A stretch of 64,000 nt of DNA from Massilia sp. KIM (GTDB taxonomy: Bacteria > Pseudomonadota > Gammaproteobacteria > Burkholderiales > Burkholderiaceae_D), in the NCBI RefSeq assembly GCF_002007115.1, contig NZ_MVAD01000004.1, positions 372,001 to 436,000 of the forward strand. The letters are read 5' to 3'. Below are positions 40,361 to 48,738 of this stretch, in pieces (the first letter of the stretch is position 1; every line of letters begins with the position of its first letter). The notes under the pieces are model-generated. The model saw only the letters and a list, made by a program, of their open reading frames with translations, did no database searches and was not told the origin of the DNA. The position numbers were made by a program, and so were the translations under genes.

Positions 40361-43300
40361 TCAGGCGGCGCGGCGCTTGACCTTGCCGGAGAGCAGCTCC
40401 TCCTTGCGCGCCCGGTACTCCGCCACCGCCTTTTCCTTCACGTGGCCGAAGCCGCGGATCTGCTCCGGCAGGTTCGCCAGCTCGACGGCCGTGGCGTGAT
40501 TGGACGCATCGAGGGTGCCCAGCAGGCCCTCGATCATCGCGCGGTATTCCGCGATCAGGGCGCGCTCCATCTTGCGCTCCGCGGTATAGCCGAACAGGTC
40601 GAAGGCCCCGCCGCGCAGCCCTTTGAGCTTGGCCAGCAGCCCGAAGGCCTTCCACACCCACGATCCATACTGCGCCTTGACCAGGTGGCCCTGGGCATCC
40701 TTCTTCGCCAGCAGCGGCGGCGCCAGGTGGAACTGGAGGCTGAAGTCGCCCTCGAACTGGCTCTTGAGCTGCTCGACGAAGCGGCCGTCGGTGTACAGGC
40801 GCGCCACTTCGTACTCGTCCTTGTAGGCCATCAGCTTGGCGTAGTGCTTCGCCACGGCCATGGACAGCTTGTTGCCCAGTCCCAGCGCGCTTTCGCGCTC
40901 GCGTACGCGCTGCACCAGGTCGAGGTAGACGGCCGCGTAGGCGGCGTCCTGGTAGCCGGTCAGGTGCTCGACGCGCTTCTTGATTACGCTGTCCAGGCTC
41001 TGCGGCATCTGCAGCACCACGGCCTGGGCCGGGATCGCCTGCTTCTCGACGCGCTTGATGTCGACCGCCGCGCGGCGGCCCCACAGGAAGCTCATCTTGT
41101 TCGAGGCCACCGCCACGCCATTGAGTTCGATCGCGCGCAGCAGCGCGGCTTCGGACAGCGGAATGCGGCCCTTCTGCCAGGCGTAACCCATCAGGAACAG
41201 GTTGGTGGCGATCGAGTCGCCCATCAGCGCGGTCGCCAGTTTGGTGGCGTCGACGAAGTCCACGCCATCCTCGCCGCCCACCGCTTCCAGGATCAGCGCA
41301 CGCACGTCGCCGGACGGGAATTCCCAGTCGCGCTGCTGGGCGAAGGTGCCGGTCGGCTGCTCGTGCAGGTTGACCACGGCCAGGGTGCGGCCAGGGCGCA
41401 TCTTCGAGACCGCGTCGGCCGCGCCGGTGGTCAGGATGTCGCAGCCCAGGATCAGGTCCGCTTCGCCGGTGGCGATGCGCTGGGCGCGCAGGCGTGCCGG
41501 TGAGGCGGCGATCTTGACGTGCGAGGTCACCGAGCCGTTCTTCTGGCTCATGCCGGTCATGTCCAGCACCGAGGCGCCCTTGCCCTCGAGGTGGGCGGCC
41601 ATGCCCATCAGGGCGCCGACCGTGATCACGCCGGTGCCGCCGATGCCGTTGATCAGGATGTTGTAGGGCTGGTCCACGCCCGGCAGCACGGGCTGGGGCA
41701 GCTCGCCCCAGCCGTCGTTGGCGCCGTCCTTCGACACCCCGGTCTTGCTCTTCTTGAGCGCGCCGCCTTCCACGCTGACGAAGCTCGGGCAGAAGCCCTT
41801 GGCGCAGGAGAAGTCCTTGTTGCAGGACGACTGGTCGATCTGGCGCTTGCGCCCGAATTCGGTTTCCTTGGGCAGGATCGAGACGCAGTTGGACTGGATG
41901 CCGCAGTCGCCGCAGCCTTCGCACACGGCTTCGTTGATCACCATGCGGCGCGCCGGGTCGGGGAACTCGCCCTTCTTGCGGCGGCGGCGCTTCTCGGCCG
42001 CGCAGGTCTGGTCGTAGATGATCACGGTCACGCCCGGCAGTTCGCGCAGCTCGCGCTGGATCTCGTCCATGTGCTTGCGGTCATGCAGGGTGACGACGGC
42101 CGGCAGGTTCGAACGGTCGGCATAGCGCGACAGGTCTTCGGTCACCAGGGCGATGCGCTTGACGCCTTCGGCCGCCATCTGCTGGGCGATCATGGGCACC
42201 GAGGTGGTGCCGTCCACCGGCTGGCCGCCGGTCATGGCCACCGCGTCGTTGTACAGGATCTTGTAGGTGATGTTCACCTTGGCCGACACCGCCGCGCGGA
42301 TCGCCAGGTAGCCCGAGTGGAAATAGGTGCCGTCGCCCAGGTTCTGGAACACGTGCGGCACCTGGGAGAACGCGGCCTGGCCGATCCAGGGCGCGCCTTC
42401 GCCGCCCATGTGGGTGGTCAGCTTGTTCATCTCGGGGTAGATCGAGGTGGCCATCACGTGGCAGCCGATGCCGGCCAGCGCGAAGGAGCCCTCGGGCACC
42501 TTGGTCGAGGTGTTGTGCGGGCAGCCGGAGCAGTAGAAGGCCGGGCGGAAGGGCGTGGTGACGGCCTTCTGCAGCACGGCGTCCTTGGCGTCCAGGAAGG
42601 CCAGGCGCGCCTTGATCAGGGCGCGCGTGGACTCGTCGAGGTCGAGGCGTGCGATGCGGGCCGCGATCACGCGCGCCACCTGGGCCACCGAGAAGTCGGC
42701 CTTGGGCGGCAGCAGCCAGTCGCCGCGCGGGGCCACCCATTCGCCCTTGTCATCGAACTTGCCGACGATGTGGGGACGCACGTCGTCGCGCCAGTTGTAG
42801 AGCTGTTCCTTGAGCTGGTACTCGACCACCTGGCGCTTTTCCTCGACCACCAGGATCTCTTCCAGGCCCTGGGCGAATTCGCGCACGCCTTCCGGCTCCA
42901 GCGGCCAGATCATGGCCACCTTGTACAGGCGCAGGCCGACCTTGGCCGCCATGGCTTCGTCGATGCCCAGCTCTTCCAGCGCTTCCAGCACGTCGAGGTA
43001 GGACTTGCCGGAGGCGATGATGCCCAGCTTCGCGTCCGGGCTGTCGATGGTGGTGCGATTGAGCTTGTTCTCGCGCGCGTAGGCCAGGGCGGCGTAGATC
43101 TTGTAGTCCTGCATCAGCGCTTCCTGGGCGCGCGCCTGCTGGCCCAGCGGCACCGAGGACAGTTTCGTGTTCAGCCCGCCCTCCGGCATGGCGAAGTCGC
43201 GCGGGTACTTCACCTCGACGCGGAAGGGATCGGCGTCGACCGAGGCGCTCGATTCGACGGTGTCGGCCAGGGCCTTGAAGGCCACCGCGCAGCCGGAGTA

Positions 43301-43942
43301 GCGCGACATGGCCCAGCCGTGCACGCCCAGGTCCAGGTATTCCTGCACGTTGCAGGGGTAGAGCACCGGGATCATGCAGGCCGAGAAGATGTGGTCGGAC
43401 TGGTGCGGCAGGGTCGAGGAATAGGCGCCGTGGTCGTCGCCGGCGACCAGCAGCACGCCGCCGTGCTTCGCGGTGCCGGCGTGGTTCATGTGCTTGAAGA
43501 CGTCGCCGCAGCGGTCCACGCCCGGGCCCTTGCCGTACCACATGGCGAACACGCCGTCGTACTTGGCCGGGCCGATCAGGTCCACGGTCTGGGTGCCCCA
43601 GACGGCGGTGGCGGCCAGGTCTTCATTCACGCCCGGCACGAACTGCACGTGGTGCGTTTCCAGGTGCTGCCTGGTCTTCCACAGGGTCTCGTCCAGGCCG
43701 CCCAGCGGCGAGCCGCGGTAGCCGGAGATGAAGCCGGCGGTGTTCAGGCCGGCGGCCAGGTCGCGTTCGCGCTGCATCATCGGCAGGCGCACCAGGGCCT
43801 GGATGCCCGACAGGAAGATGGTGCCGGTCTTCGCGGTGTACTTGTCGTCCAGGGTGACGGTGGTGAGGCGGGACGAAAAGTCCGGGGAAGGGGCGGGCGC
43901 TGCCGGGGGCAGGCCGGCGCCGTGGGTCACGGTGTCGGGCAT
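40361..43942 (-). CDS. Fused indolepyruvate ferredoxin oxidoreductase
   Basis: A 1193-residue fused 2-oxoacid oxidoreductase. The N-terminal half contains the TPP-binding region with FYCSGCPHNTSTKVPEGS and MGGEGAPWIGQAAF. An [4Fe-4S] ferredoxin-like motif CEGCGDCGIQSNC follows, then the gamma-type domain NILINGIGGTGVITVGALMG. It should oxidatively decarboxylate aryl pyruvates (indolepyruvate, phenylpyruvate) or branched 2-oxoacids to acyl-CoA. The start is ATG 43942, with GGAG seven bases upstream; an in-frame ATG at 44029 would overlap the predicted promoter. The LysR gene just upstream on the same strand is a likely regulator. Confidence 0.93.
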   Translation of the reverse strand: MPDTVTHGAGLPPAAPAPSPDFSSRLTTVTLDDKYTAKTGTIFLSGIQALVRLPMMQRERDLAAGLNTAGFISGYRGSPLGGLDETLWKTRQHLETHHVQFVPGVNEDLAATAVWGTQTVDLIGPAKYDGVFAMWYGKGPGVDRCGDVFKHMNHAGTAKHGGVLLVAGDDHGAYSSTLPHQSDHIFSACMIPVLYPCNVQEYLDLGVHGWAMSRYSGCAVAFKALADTVESSASVDADPFRVEVKYPRDFAMPEGGLNTKLSSVPLGQQARAQEALMQDYKIYAALAYARENKLNRTTIDSPDAKLGIIASGKSYLDVLEALEELGIDEAMAAKVGLRLYKVAMIWPLEPEGVREFAQGLEEILVVEEKRQVVEYQLKEQLYNWRDDVRPHIVGKFDDKGEWVAPRGDWLLPPKADFSVAQVARVIAARIARLDLDESTRALIKARLAFLDAKDAVLQKAVTTPFRPAFYCSGCPHNTSTKVPEGSFALAGIGCHVMATSIYPEMNKLTTHMGGEGAPWIGQAAFSQVPHVFQNLGDGTYFHSGYLAIRAAVSAKVNITYKILYNDAVAMTGGQPVDGTTSVPMIAQQMAAEGVKRIALVTEDLSRYADRSNLPAVVTLHDRKHMDEIQRELRELPGVTVIIYDQTCAAEKRRRRKKGEFPDPARRMVINEAVCEGCGDCGIQSNCVSILPKETEFGRKRQIDQSSCNKDFSCAKGFCPSFVSVEGGALKKSKTGVSKDGANDGWGELPQPVLPGVDQPYNILINGIGGTGVITVGALMGMAAHLEGKGASVLDMTGMSQKNGSVTSHVKIAASPARLRAQRIATGEADLILGCDILTTGAADAVSKMRPGRTLAVVNLHEQPTGTFAQQRDWEFPSGDVRALILEAVGGEDGVDFVDATKLATALMGDSIATNLFLMGYAWQKGRIPLSEAALLRAIELNGVAVASNKMSFLWGRRAAVDIKRVEKQAIPAQAVVLQMPQSLDSVIKKRVEHLTGYQDAAYAAVYLDLVQRVRERESALGLGNKLSMAVAKHYAKLMAYKDEYEVARLYTDGRFVEQLKSQFEGDFSLQFHLAPPLLAKKDAQGHLVKAQYGSWVWKAFGLLAKLKGLRGGAFDLFGYTAERKMERALIAEYRAMIEGLLGTLDASNHATAVELANLPEQIRGFGHVKEKAVAEYRARKEELLSGKVKRRAA

Positions 43943-44031
43943 GGCTGTCTCCAAGGGTGTCGGGCCGGCGCCGGGTAGGCGGGCCGCATTGCGCCGGGCG
44001 GGTTGCGCGCCGGCGGGCTTTATCCGCATGG

Positions 44032-44061
44032 AGTGTAGGGATTTCCCCGTTCGCCAGCCAA
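44032..44061 (-). promoter_or_regulatory. Predicted sigma-70 promoter of the oxidoreductase gene
   Basis: On the minus strand TTGGCT (44056-44061) and TACACT (44032-44037) are separated by 18 bases. Transcription would start near 44025, which supports ATG 43942 over the in-frame ATG at 44029. Confidence 0.45.
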
Positions 44062-44101
44062 TAGGGTTTGCGGATGGGGGTATAAGTAAAAACGATGACT
44101 G

Positions 44102-45049
44102 TTATTCAGCGGACGGCGGTCCGGCCAGGCGCGCCCCCGGCCAGGCCCCGCGCGCGCACAGGTCTTCGGTGACTTCGCGCAGCAGGCGGCCGATGGCGGC
44201 GGCGGCGTTGGTGAGGGGGATATTGCGCGAATTGCACAGGATCACGCGGCGGGTCAGCGCGGGATCGGCGACCCGCCAGGCGCGCATGGCGCCGCGCGCC
44301 AGGTCGTCCTGCAAGGGGGCGGGCGGCAGCAGGGTCGCGCCGAGGTCGGCCAGGATGGCCGAACGCAGGATGGCGATCGAATTGATCTCGATGACCTTGC
44401 GCAGCGCCAGGCCGGCGGCCAGCGCGCGCGCTTCCACCAGCGGGCGCACCCCATGCTGGCGCGCCGGCAGGATCAGGGTCGAGGCCAGGGCCTGGCCCAG
44501 GCTCATCGCCTCGCCATCCGGCGCCAGGGGCGAGCCGGCGCGGCAGATGAAGACCAGGTCTTCCTCGACCAGGGGCGTGGCGCTGAACTGGGCGGTGGGG
44601 GCATCGTCGAACAGCACCGCCAGGTTCAGGCGGCCCGACTTGAGCTGCTCGGTCAGGCTGCCCGAGATTTCCTCGGTCAGCTGCAGGGTGATCTCGGGAT
44701 AGCGCGCGCGCGCCGCCGTCAGCAGGGGCAGGGCGAGGGCGCCCGAGATGCTGTGCGGCAGGCCCAGGCTGACGTTGCCGGAAGGGCGGTCGAGCGACTG
44801 CACCACCGCCGTGCGCGCATCCAGCACCTGCTTCAGGATCGCCTGGGCGTGCTCGTAGAACACCTTGCCGGCGTCGGTGCTGACCACCCCGTGGGCCGAG
44901 CGGTGCAGCAACTGGGCGCCCAGCTCTTCCTCGAGCTGGCGCAGTTGCTGGGTGAGGGCCGGCTGGGCCACGTGCAGCACCCCGGCCGCGCGCGAGAGCG
45001 AACCGTGGTCGACGATGGCGACGAAATAGCGCAGCTGGCGTAGTTCCAT
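44102..45049 (-). CDS. LysR-family transcriptional regulator
   Basis: A 315-residue LysR regulator. The winged helix-turn-helix MELRQLRYFVAIVDHGSLSR followed by AAGVLHVAQPALTQQLRQLE is canonical and similar to the Nac/Cbl-like branch that senses nitrogen or aromatic compounds. The effector domain begins near residue 90 (GNVSLGLPHSISGALALPLL). ATG 45049 starts exactly at the family's usual N-terminus; a longer frame upstream adds an unlikely extension across the promoter. It precedes the oxidoreductase gene on the same strand and is divergent from the HD-GYP gene. Confidence 0.9.
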   Translation of the reverse strand: MELRQLRYFVAIVDHGSLSRAAGVLHVAQPALTQQLRQLEEELGAQLLHRSAHGVVSTDAGKVFYEHAQAILKQVLDARTAVVQSLDRPSGNVSLGLPHSISGALALPLLTAARARYPEITLQLTEEISGSLTEQLKSGRLNLAVLFDDAPTAQFSATPLVEEDLVFICRAGSPLAPDGEAMSLGQALASTLILPARQHGVRPLVEARALAAGLALRKVIEINSIAILRSAILADLGATLLPPAPLQDDLARGAMRAWRVADPALTRRVILCNSRNIPLTNAAAAIGRLLREVTEDLCARGAWPGARLAGPPSAE

Positions 45050-45074
45050 GACAAACTTGTTAAATTCTGTATCC

Positions 45075-45118
45075 GTATAGCAACAATGTAAAAGTCCGTC
45101 CAAGCGTTGTTGCTATAC
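45075..45118. promoter_or_regulatory. Mirror-image divergent promoter region with 12-bp inverted repeat
   Basis: GTATAGCAACAA (45075-45086) and TTGTTGCTATAC (45107-45118) are exact reverse complements with a 20-base centre. Each arm carries a TGCTATAC extended -10-like element facing outward, toward the LysR gene on the left (start 45049) and the HD-GYP gene on the right (start 45168). It may also be an operator bound by the LysR protein. Confidence 0.6.
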
Positions 45119-45167
45119 TGCACCGTGGCCGCAAGGGCGGCGAAGATTACCATAGCAGGATGACAGT

Positions 45168-46391
45168 ATGTTGAAGAAGGTCGATTCATCGCAACTGAAA
45201 GTCGGGATGTTCATCCACGACCTGGATTGCGGCTGGATGGAACACCCCTTCTTGCGCAACCGCTTCGTGCTCAGCACCGAGGACGAGATCCGCAAGATCC
45301 GCGCCGCCCGCATCCGCGGGGTGGTGATCGACTGCGCGCGCGGCCTGGACGTCGACGACGCGCCCACCCTGGCCCAGGCCGAGGCCGCCACCGAGGCCGA
45401 AGTCACGGCCATCGCCACCCGTCCGCGGGCCGTTCCCGCCAAGGCCTCGCTGAGCGAGGAGCTGGCGCGCGCCGCCACCGTCCGCAAGCAGGCCGCCGGC
45501 CTGGTACGAACCGTGATGCAGGATGCGCGCCTGGGCAAGGCGGTCGAGCTCGACCAGGTCAGCCCGGTGGTGCAGAGCGTGACCGAATCCATCCTGCGCA
45601 ATTCGGGCGCCTTGCTGGGCCTGCTGCGCATCAAGAACAAGGACGACTACACCTTCCTGCACTCGGTCAGCGTGTGCGCGCTGCTGGTGGCTTTCTGCCG
45701 CTCGCGCAACATGGACGAGGAAACTACCCGCCAGGCCGGCATCGGCGGCCTGCTGCACGACACCGGCAAGGCCCTGGTGCCCGACGAGGTCCTGAACAAG
45801 CCGGGCCGCCTGAGCGACGAGGAATTCGCGCTGATCAAGCGCCATCCGCGCGACGGCTGGGAGATCCTGCGCAAGTCGCCCGGCATCGGCGCGATCCCGC
45901 TCGACATCACCCTGCACCACCACGAGCGGCGCGACGGCAGCGGCTATCCGGAGTCCCTGGGAGAAGGATCGATCAGCGAACTGGCCCAGATGGCGGCCAT
46001 CGTCGACGTCTACGACGCCATCACCTCGGACCGCTGCTACCACAAGGGCATGTCGGCGGCCGAAGCCCTGCGCAAGATCTATGAGTGGAGCAAGTTCCAC
46101 TTCAACCCGGCCCTGGCCCAGGAATTCATGCGCTGCGTAGGCATCTACCCGGTCGGCACCCTGGTGCTGCTGGAATCGGGACGCCTGGGCGTGGTCGTCG
46201 AGCCGCACGAGACCAGCCTGCTCACGCCCAAGGTCAACGTCTTCTTCAACACCAAGACCCAGGTCTACATCCGTCCCGAAACGATCGACCTGTCGCGCGC
46301 CCTCGGCTTCGGCGGCGGCGACAAGATCGTGCGCCACGAGTCCCCCGAGAAGTGGCAGGTCGACCCGCTGCGCTTCATGCAGCTGGCCTGA
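45168..46391 (+). CDS. HD-GYP cyclic-di-GMP phosphodiesterase
   Basis: A 407-residue protein. Residues 1-130 are a DUF3391 domain (VDSSQLKVGMFIHDLDCGWM). The HD-GYP domain follows with the metal-binding His-Asp at 197-198 (LLHDTGK), the HHHE group at 250-253 and DGSGYP at 256-261, all catalytic residues being present. It should hydrolyse cyclic-di-GMP and so favour motility or detachment. No membrane segment is seen. It converges on a diguanylate cyclase gene 70 bases away, so both sides of cyclic-di-GMP turnover are encoded next to the pilus locus. Confidence 0.93.
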   Translation: MLKKVDSSQLKVGMFIHDLDCGWMEHPFLRNRFVLSTEDEIRKIRAARIRGVVIDCARGLDVDDAPTLAQAEAATEAEVTAIATRPRAVPAKASLSEELARAATVRKQAAGLVRTVMQDARLGKAVELDQVSPVVQSVTESILRNSGALLGLLRIKNKDDYTFLHSVSVCALLVAFCRSRNMDEETTRQAGIGGLLHDTGKALVPDEVLNKPGRLSDEEFALIKRHPRDGWEILRKSPGIGAIPLDITLHHHERRDGSGYPESLGEGSISELAQMAAIVDVYDAITSDRCYHKGMSAAEALRKIYEWSKFHFNPALAQEFMRCVGIYPVGTLVLLESGRLGVVVEPHETSLLTPKVNVFFNTKTQVYIRPETIDLSRALGFGGGDKIVRHESPEKWQVDPLRFMQLA

Positions 46392-46461
46392 TCCACCTCT
46401 GGTTCGTCACGGGCCGCCGCCTTGCCGGCGGCGCCGTCCGTGGCGAAGCCCAACCATCCTT

Positions 46462-47499
46462 TCAGAAGAATTCGGCGGTGTCGTTGGCGGCCACGGTCTG
46501 CAGCAGGCCCTGGGCCACCAGTTCCTCGTAGTGGCAGGCGCGGTTGCGGCCGTTGGCCTTGGCGTAGTACAGGGCCTGGTCGGCGTGGCCGAGGGTCACC
46601 ACCGGCGAATCGGCGGCGCTGACGCTGGTGAAGCCCACGCTCACCGTCACCCGTCCGACCTGGGGGAACTCATGGCCCTCGACGTTGCTGCGGAAGCGGT
46701 CGATGATCTTGCGCGCGTTCTCCAGCGTGGTGGAGCGCAGCAGCACCACGAATTCCTCGCCGCCGAAGCGGAACACCCGGTCCTGGGAGCGGAAGGAGGA
46801 CTGCAGCAGGTTGGCGATCAGGATCAGGACCTCGTCGCCGTAGAGGTGGCCGAAGCGGTCGTTGACGCCCTTGAAGTGGTCGACGTCGACCACCGCCAGC
46901 CACTGCTTTTCCTCGCCCTGGTGGTGGCGCCGCTCGGGCTGGCCGGGCACCAGGGGCTCGGCGTCGGAGGCGTGCAGCATGCGCGCCAGCTGGTCGTCGA
47001 AGGTCTTGCGGTTCAGGAGGCCCGTGAGCGAATCGCGCTCGCTGTAGTCGAGCAGGTTCTGGAAATTGCGGTAGACGCTGACGATGCCGCTGATGGTGTG
47101 GATCGCTTCCGGCGTGAACGGGCCCAGGTGGACGATCTCGAGGCAGGTGTCGGCCTTGTCGCCGAACCAGATCGGCAGCCACAGGTGGCGCAGGCCGTGG
47201 GCGTCGACCGATTCGGCGCGCGAATCATGCTGCAGCAGGCAGTGCGCCAGCGCCGGATAGGCGGCGATTGGCTCGCCGGGGCTGGCGCCGTCGTGCGACT
47301 CTTCCGGACAGGCCACGCCGCCCTGGCGGATGCAGGCGCGCGAGCGCACGAAGCGCTGGCCGCACACGGTGACGATGCTCAGCACCCGCGTCTGGACCGC
47401 ACGCGACAGCTCCTGTACCGCTGAAATCACGGAGATGTCCAGCATCGTGTGATCGCGGTGGCCGGTCATGTCCACCATGTGGCGCAGCAGGGAATCCAT
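46462..47499 (-). CDS. GGDEF diguanylate cyclase with N-terminal sensory domain
   Basis: A 345-residue protein. The N-terminal ~170 residues form a GAF-like or unnamed sensory domain with several Cys and His (CGQRFVRSRACIRQGGVACP), which could bind a ligand or metal. The C-terminal GGDEF domain has DSLTGLLNRKTF, DVDHFKGVNDRFGHLYGD and the active site FGGEEF, so it should be active. The start at ATG 47499 is not backed by a ribosome-binding site but lies 3' of the predicted promoter (transcription start near 47575), which excludes the longer frame from 47610. Confidence 0.88.
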   Translation of the reverse strand: MDSLLRHMVDMTGHRDHTMLDISVISAVQELSRAVQTRVLSIVTVCGQRFVRSRACIRQGGVACPEESHDGASPGEPIAAYPALAHCLLQHDSRAESVDAHGLRHLWLPIWFGDKADTCLEIVHLGPFTPEAIHTISGIVSVYRNFQNLLDYSERDSLTGLLNRKTFDDQLARMLHASDAEPLVPGQPERRHHQGEEKQWLAVVDVDHFKGVNDRFGHLYGDEVLILIANLLQSSFRSQDRVFRFGGEEFVVLLRSTTLENARKIIDRFRSNVEGHEFPQVGRVTVSVGFTSVSAADSPVVTLGHADQALYYAKANGRNRACHYEELVAQGLLQTVAANDTAEFF

Positions 47500-47844
47500 G
47501 TCGTTCACAGAAACGTCGTCAGTCAAGGGCACGGGACTTCGGTACCGGAAGATGCCGCTTTTTTGGGCGGTCAAGCAAAACAGGATAGCCCCTTTTTGTA
47601 TTACAGGCAATTATTCTTAACAAGATTTATCGTTTTTATCTCCTTTGCCACACACCCGGCCAGCTCCCTCGGCTGCGGGTTTATTCCTCATCAGAATCTT
47701 AGATTTCCACACGGCAAACTTGCGTGCAGTCAACTTGCCGTATGGAACTATTGGGTACAGTGAATTCACTGGCAAACGCAACAAAGCAGTCGCGACGGGG
47801 CCCCGGAGCAGCCAGTTTTTTTCAACCACCACAAGGAGTCTGTC
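47500..47844. other. Intergenic region between GGDEF gene and Flp pilin gene
   Basis: No gene is supported in these 345 bases. The left part holds the promoter of the GGDEF gene (listed separately). The right part, 47711-47741, has ACGGCAA and TTGCCGT arms enclosing two AACTTGC direct repeats 15 bases apart (47717 and 47732), a possible operator for the pilus operon. AAGGAG for the pilin lies at the right end (47834-47838). Confidence 0.5.
47582..47610 (-). promoter_or_regulatory. Predicted sigma-70 promoter of the GGDEF gene
   Basis: On the minus strand TTGCCT (47605-47610) and TATCCT (47582-47587) are 17 bases apart in an AT-rich stretch. Confidence 0.5.
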
Positions 47845-48030
47845 ATGAGCACGATTACCTCCGCCATCAAAACCTTCATCGCCGATGAGAACGGTGTGAC
47901 TGCCATCGAGTATGGCATGATCGCCGCCCTCATCGGGGTGGCGATGGCGGCGGTCGCTGGCGAAGTCGGCGACAAGATCGAAGACGCATTCGAGTACATC
48001 CGCGACCACATCGTCGTCCCGGCAGCTTGA
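47845..48030 (+). CDS. flp: Flp family type IVb pilin
   Basis: A 61-residue prepilin. The class IV cleavage site is GVTAIEYGMIAALIGVAMAA: processing by a prepilin peptidase after the Gly, Glu at mature position +5 and the Tyr next to it are typical of Flp pilins, followed by a single hydrophobic helix and a short acidic tail. AAGGAG lies eight bases before ATG 47845. It forms the major subunit of the Tad pilus. A strong hairpin after the gene probably limits read-through so that pilin is made in excess over the assembly genes. Confidence 0.95.
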   Translation: MSTITSAIKTFIADENGVTAIEYGMIAALIGVAMAAVAGEVGDKIEDAFEYIRDHIVVPAA

Positions 48031-48037
48031 TCGCCGT

Positions 48038-48075
48038 GCCCCCCGAGCAGCAGCAAGCCCGGGGGGCTTTTTTTT
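48038..48075 (+). terminator. Terminator/attenuator between flp and the pilus assembly genes
   Basis: GCCCCCCG (48038-48045) pairs with CGGGGGGC (48060-48067), followed by eight T. Its position between pilin and peptidase genes fits partial termination. Confidence 0.85.
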
Positions 48076-48088
48076 CTGGAGCCCCATC

Positions 48089-48601
48089 ATGCCCGTCGCA
48101 CTCTACCTGGATACGCTGCTGCTGCTGATGGTGGCGGCCGCCGCCGTGAACGACCTGGTCAGCCGGCGCATCCCGAACCTGCTGCTGCTGGCCGGCGTGG
48201 TCGGCGCGCTCGTGCTGCACCTGGCCTCGCCCGATCCACGCGCCGGCGTGCTGTCCTGGCTGGGCGGCATGGCCGTCGGCCTGCTGGTCTTCCTGCCCTT
48301 TTACCTGGTCCGCGGCATGGCTGCCGGGGACGTCAAGATGATGGCCGCCGTCGGCGCCTTCACCGGCGCGCCCGACGCGCTGCGCATCGCCATCCTGGCC
48401 TGGTGCGCCGGCGGCGTGATGGCGCTCGCGATCCTGCTGGTGCGCGGCCGCCTGCGCCTGGCCTTCGCCAACCTGCGCTGCATGCTGCTGCGCCTGCCGC
48501 CAGCGGGCGAGGGCGGCGCCGCGGCCAGCGCCGGCTCCATGCCCTATGGCGTGGCGATCGCGGCCGGCGCCCTCTGCGTGCTGGCCGGACGCTACGGCTA
48601 G
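48089..48601 (+). CDS. cpaA: Prepilin peptidase CpaA (A24 family)
   Basis: A 170-residue polytopic inner-membrane aspartyl protease that cleaves the Flp prepilin leader. The two catalytic Asp are in AVNDLVSRRIPNLLL and AAGDVKMMAAVGAF (the GxGD-type motif). There are about five membrane segments. It lacks the N-terminal methylase domain of PilD, as is normal for CpaA/TadV. It is the second gene of the Tad locus, 14 bases past the flp terminator. Confidence 0.92.
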   Translation: MPVALYLDTLLLLMVAAAAVNDLVSRRIPNLLLLAGVVGALVLHLASPDPRAGVLSWLGGMAVGLLVFLPFYLVRGMAAGDVKMMAAVGAFTGAPDALRIAILAWCAGGVMALAILLVRGRLRLAFANLRCMLLRLPPAGEGGAAASAGSMPYGVAIAAGALCVLAGRYG

Positions 48602-48738
48602 CGCGGCGCCGGCGCGCACGCGCGTCGTCGGCGCCGCGCCAAGGCCGCCTTTGTGGGCCATCAAGGGCCTGGAAAGTGCCCTCGCTAGAATAAAAATCAA
48701 GTTCTCCCGAACATTTGCATCGAGCAGGAGGTTGCAAT

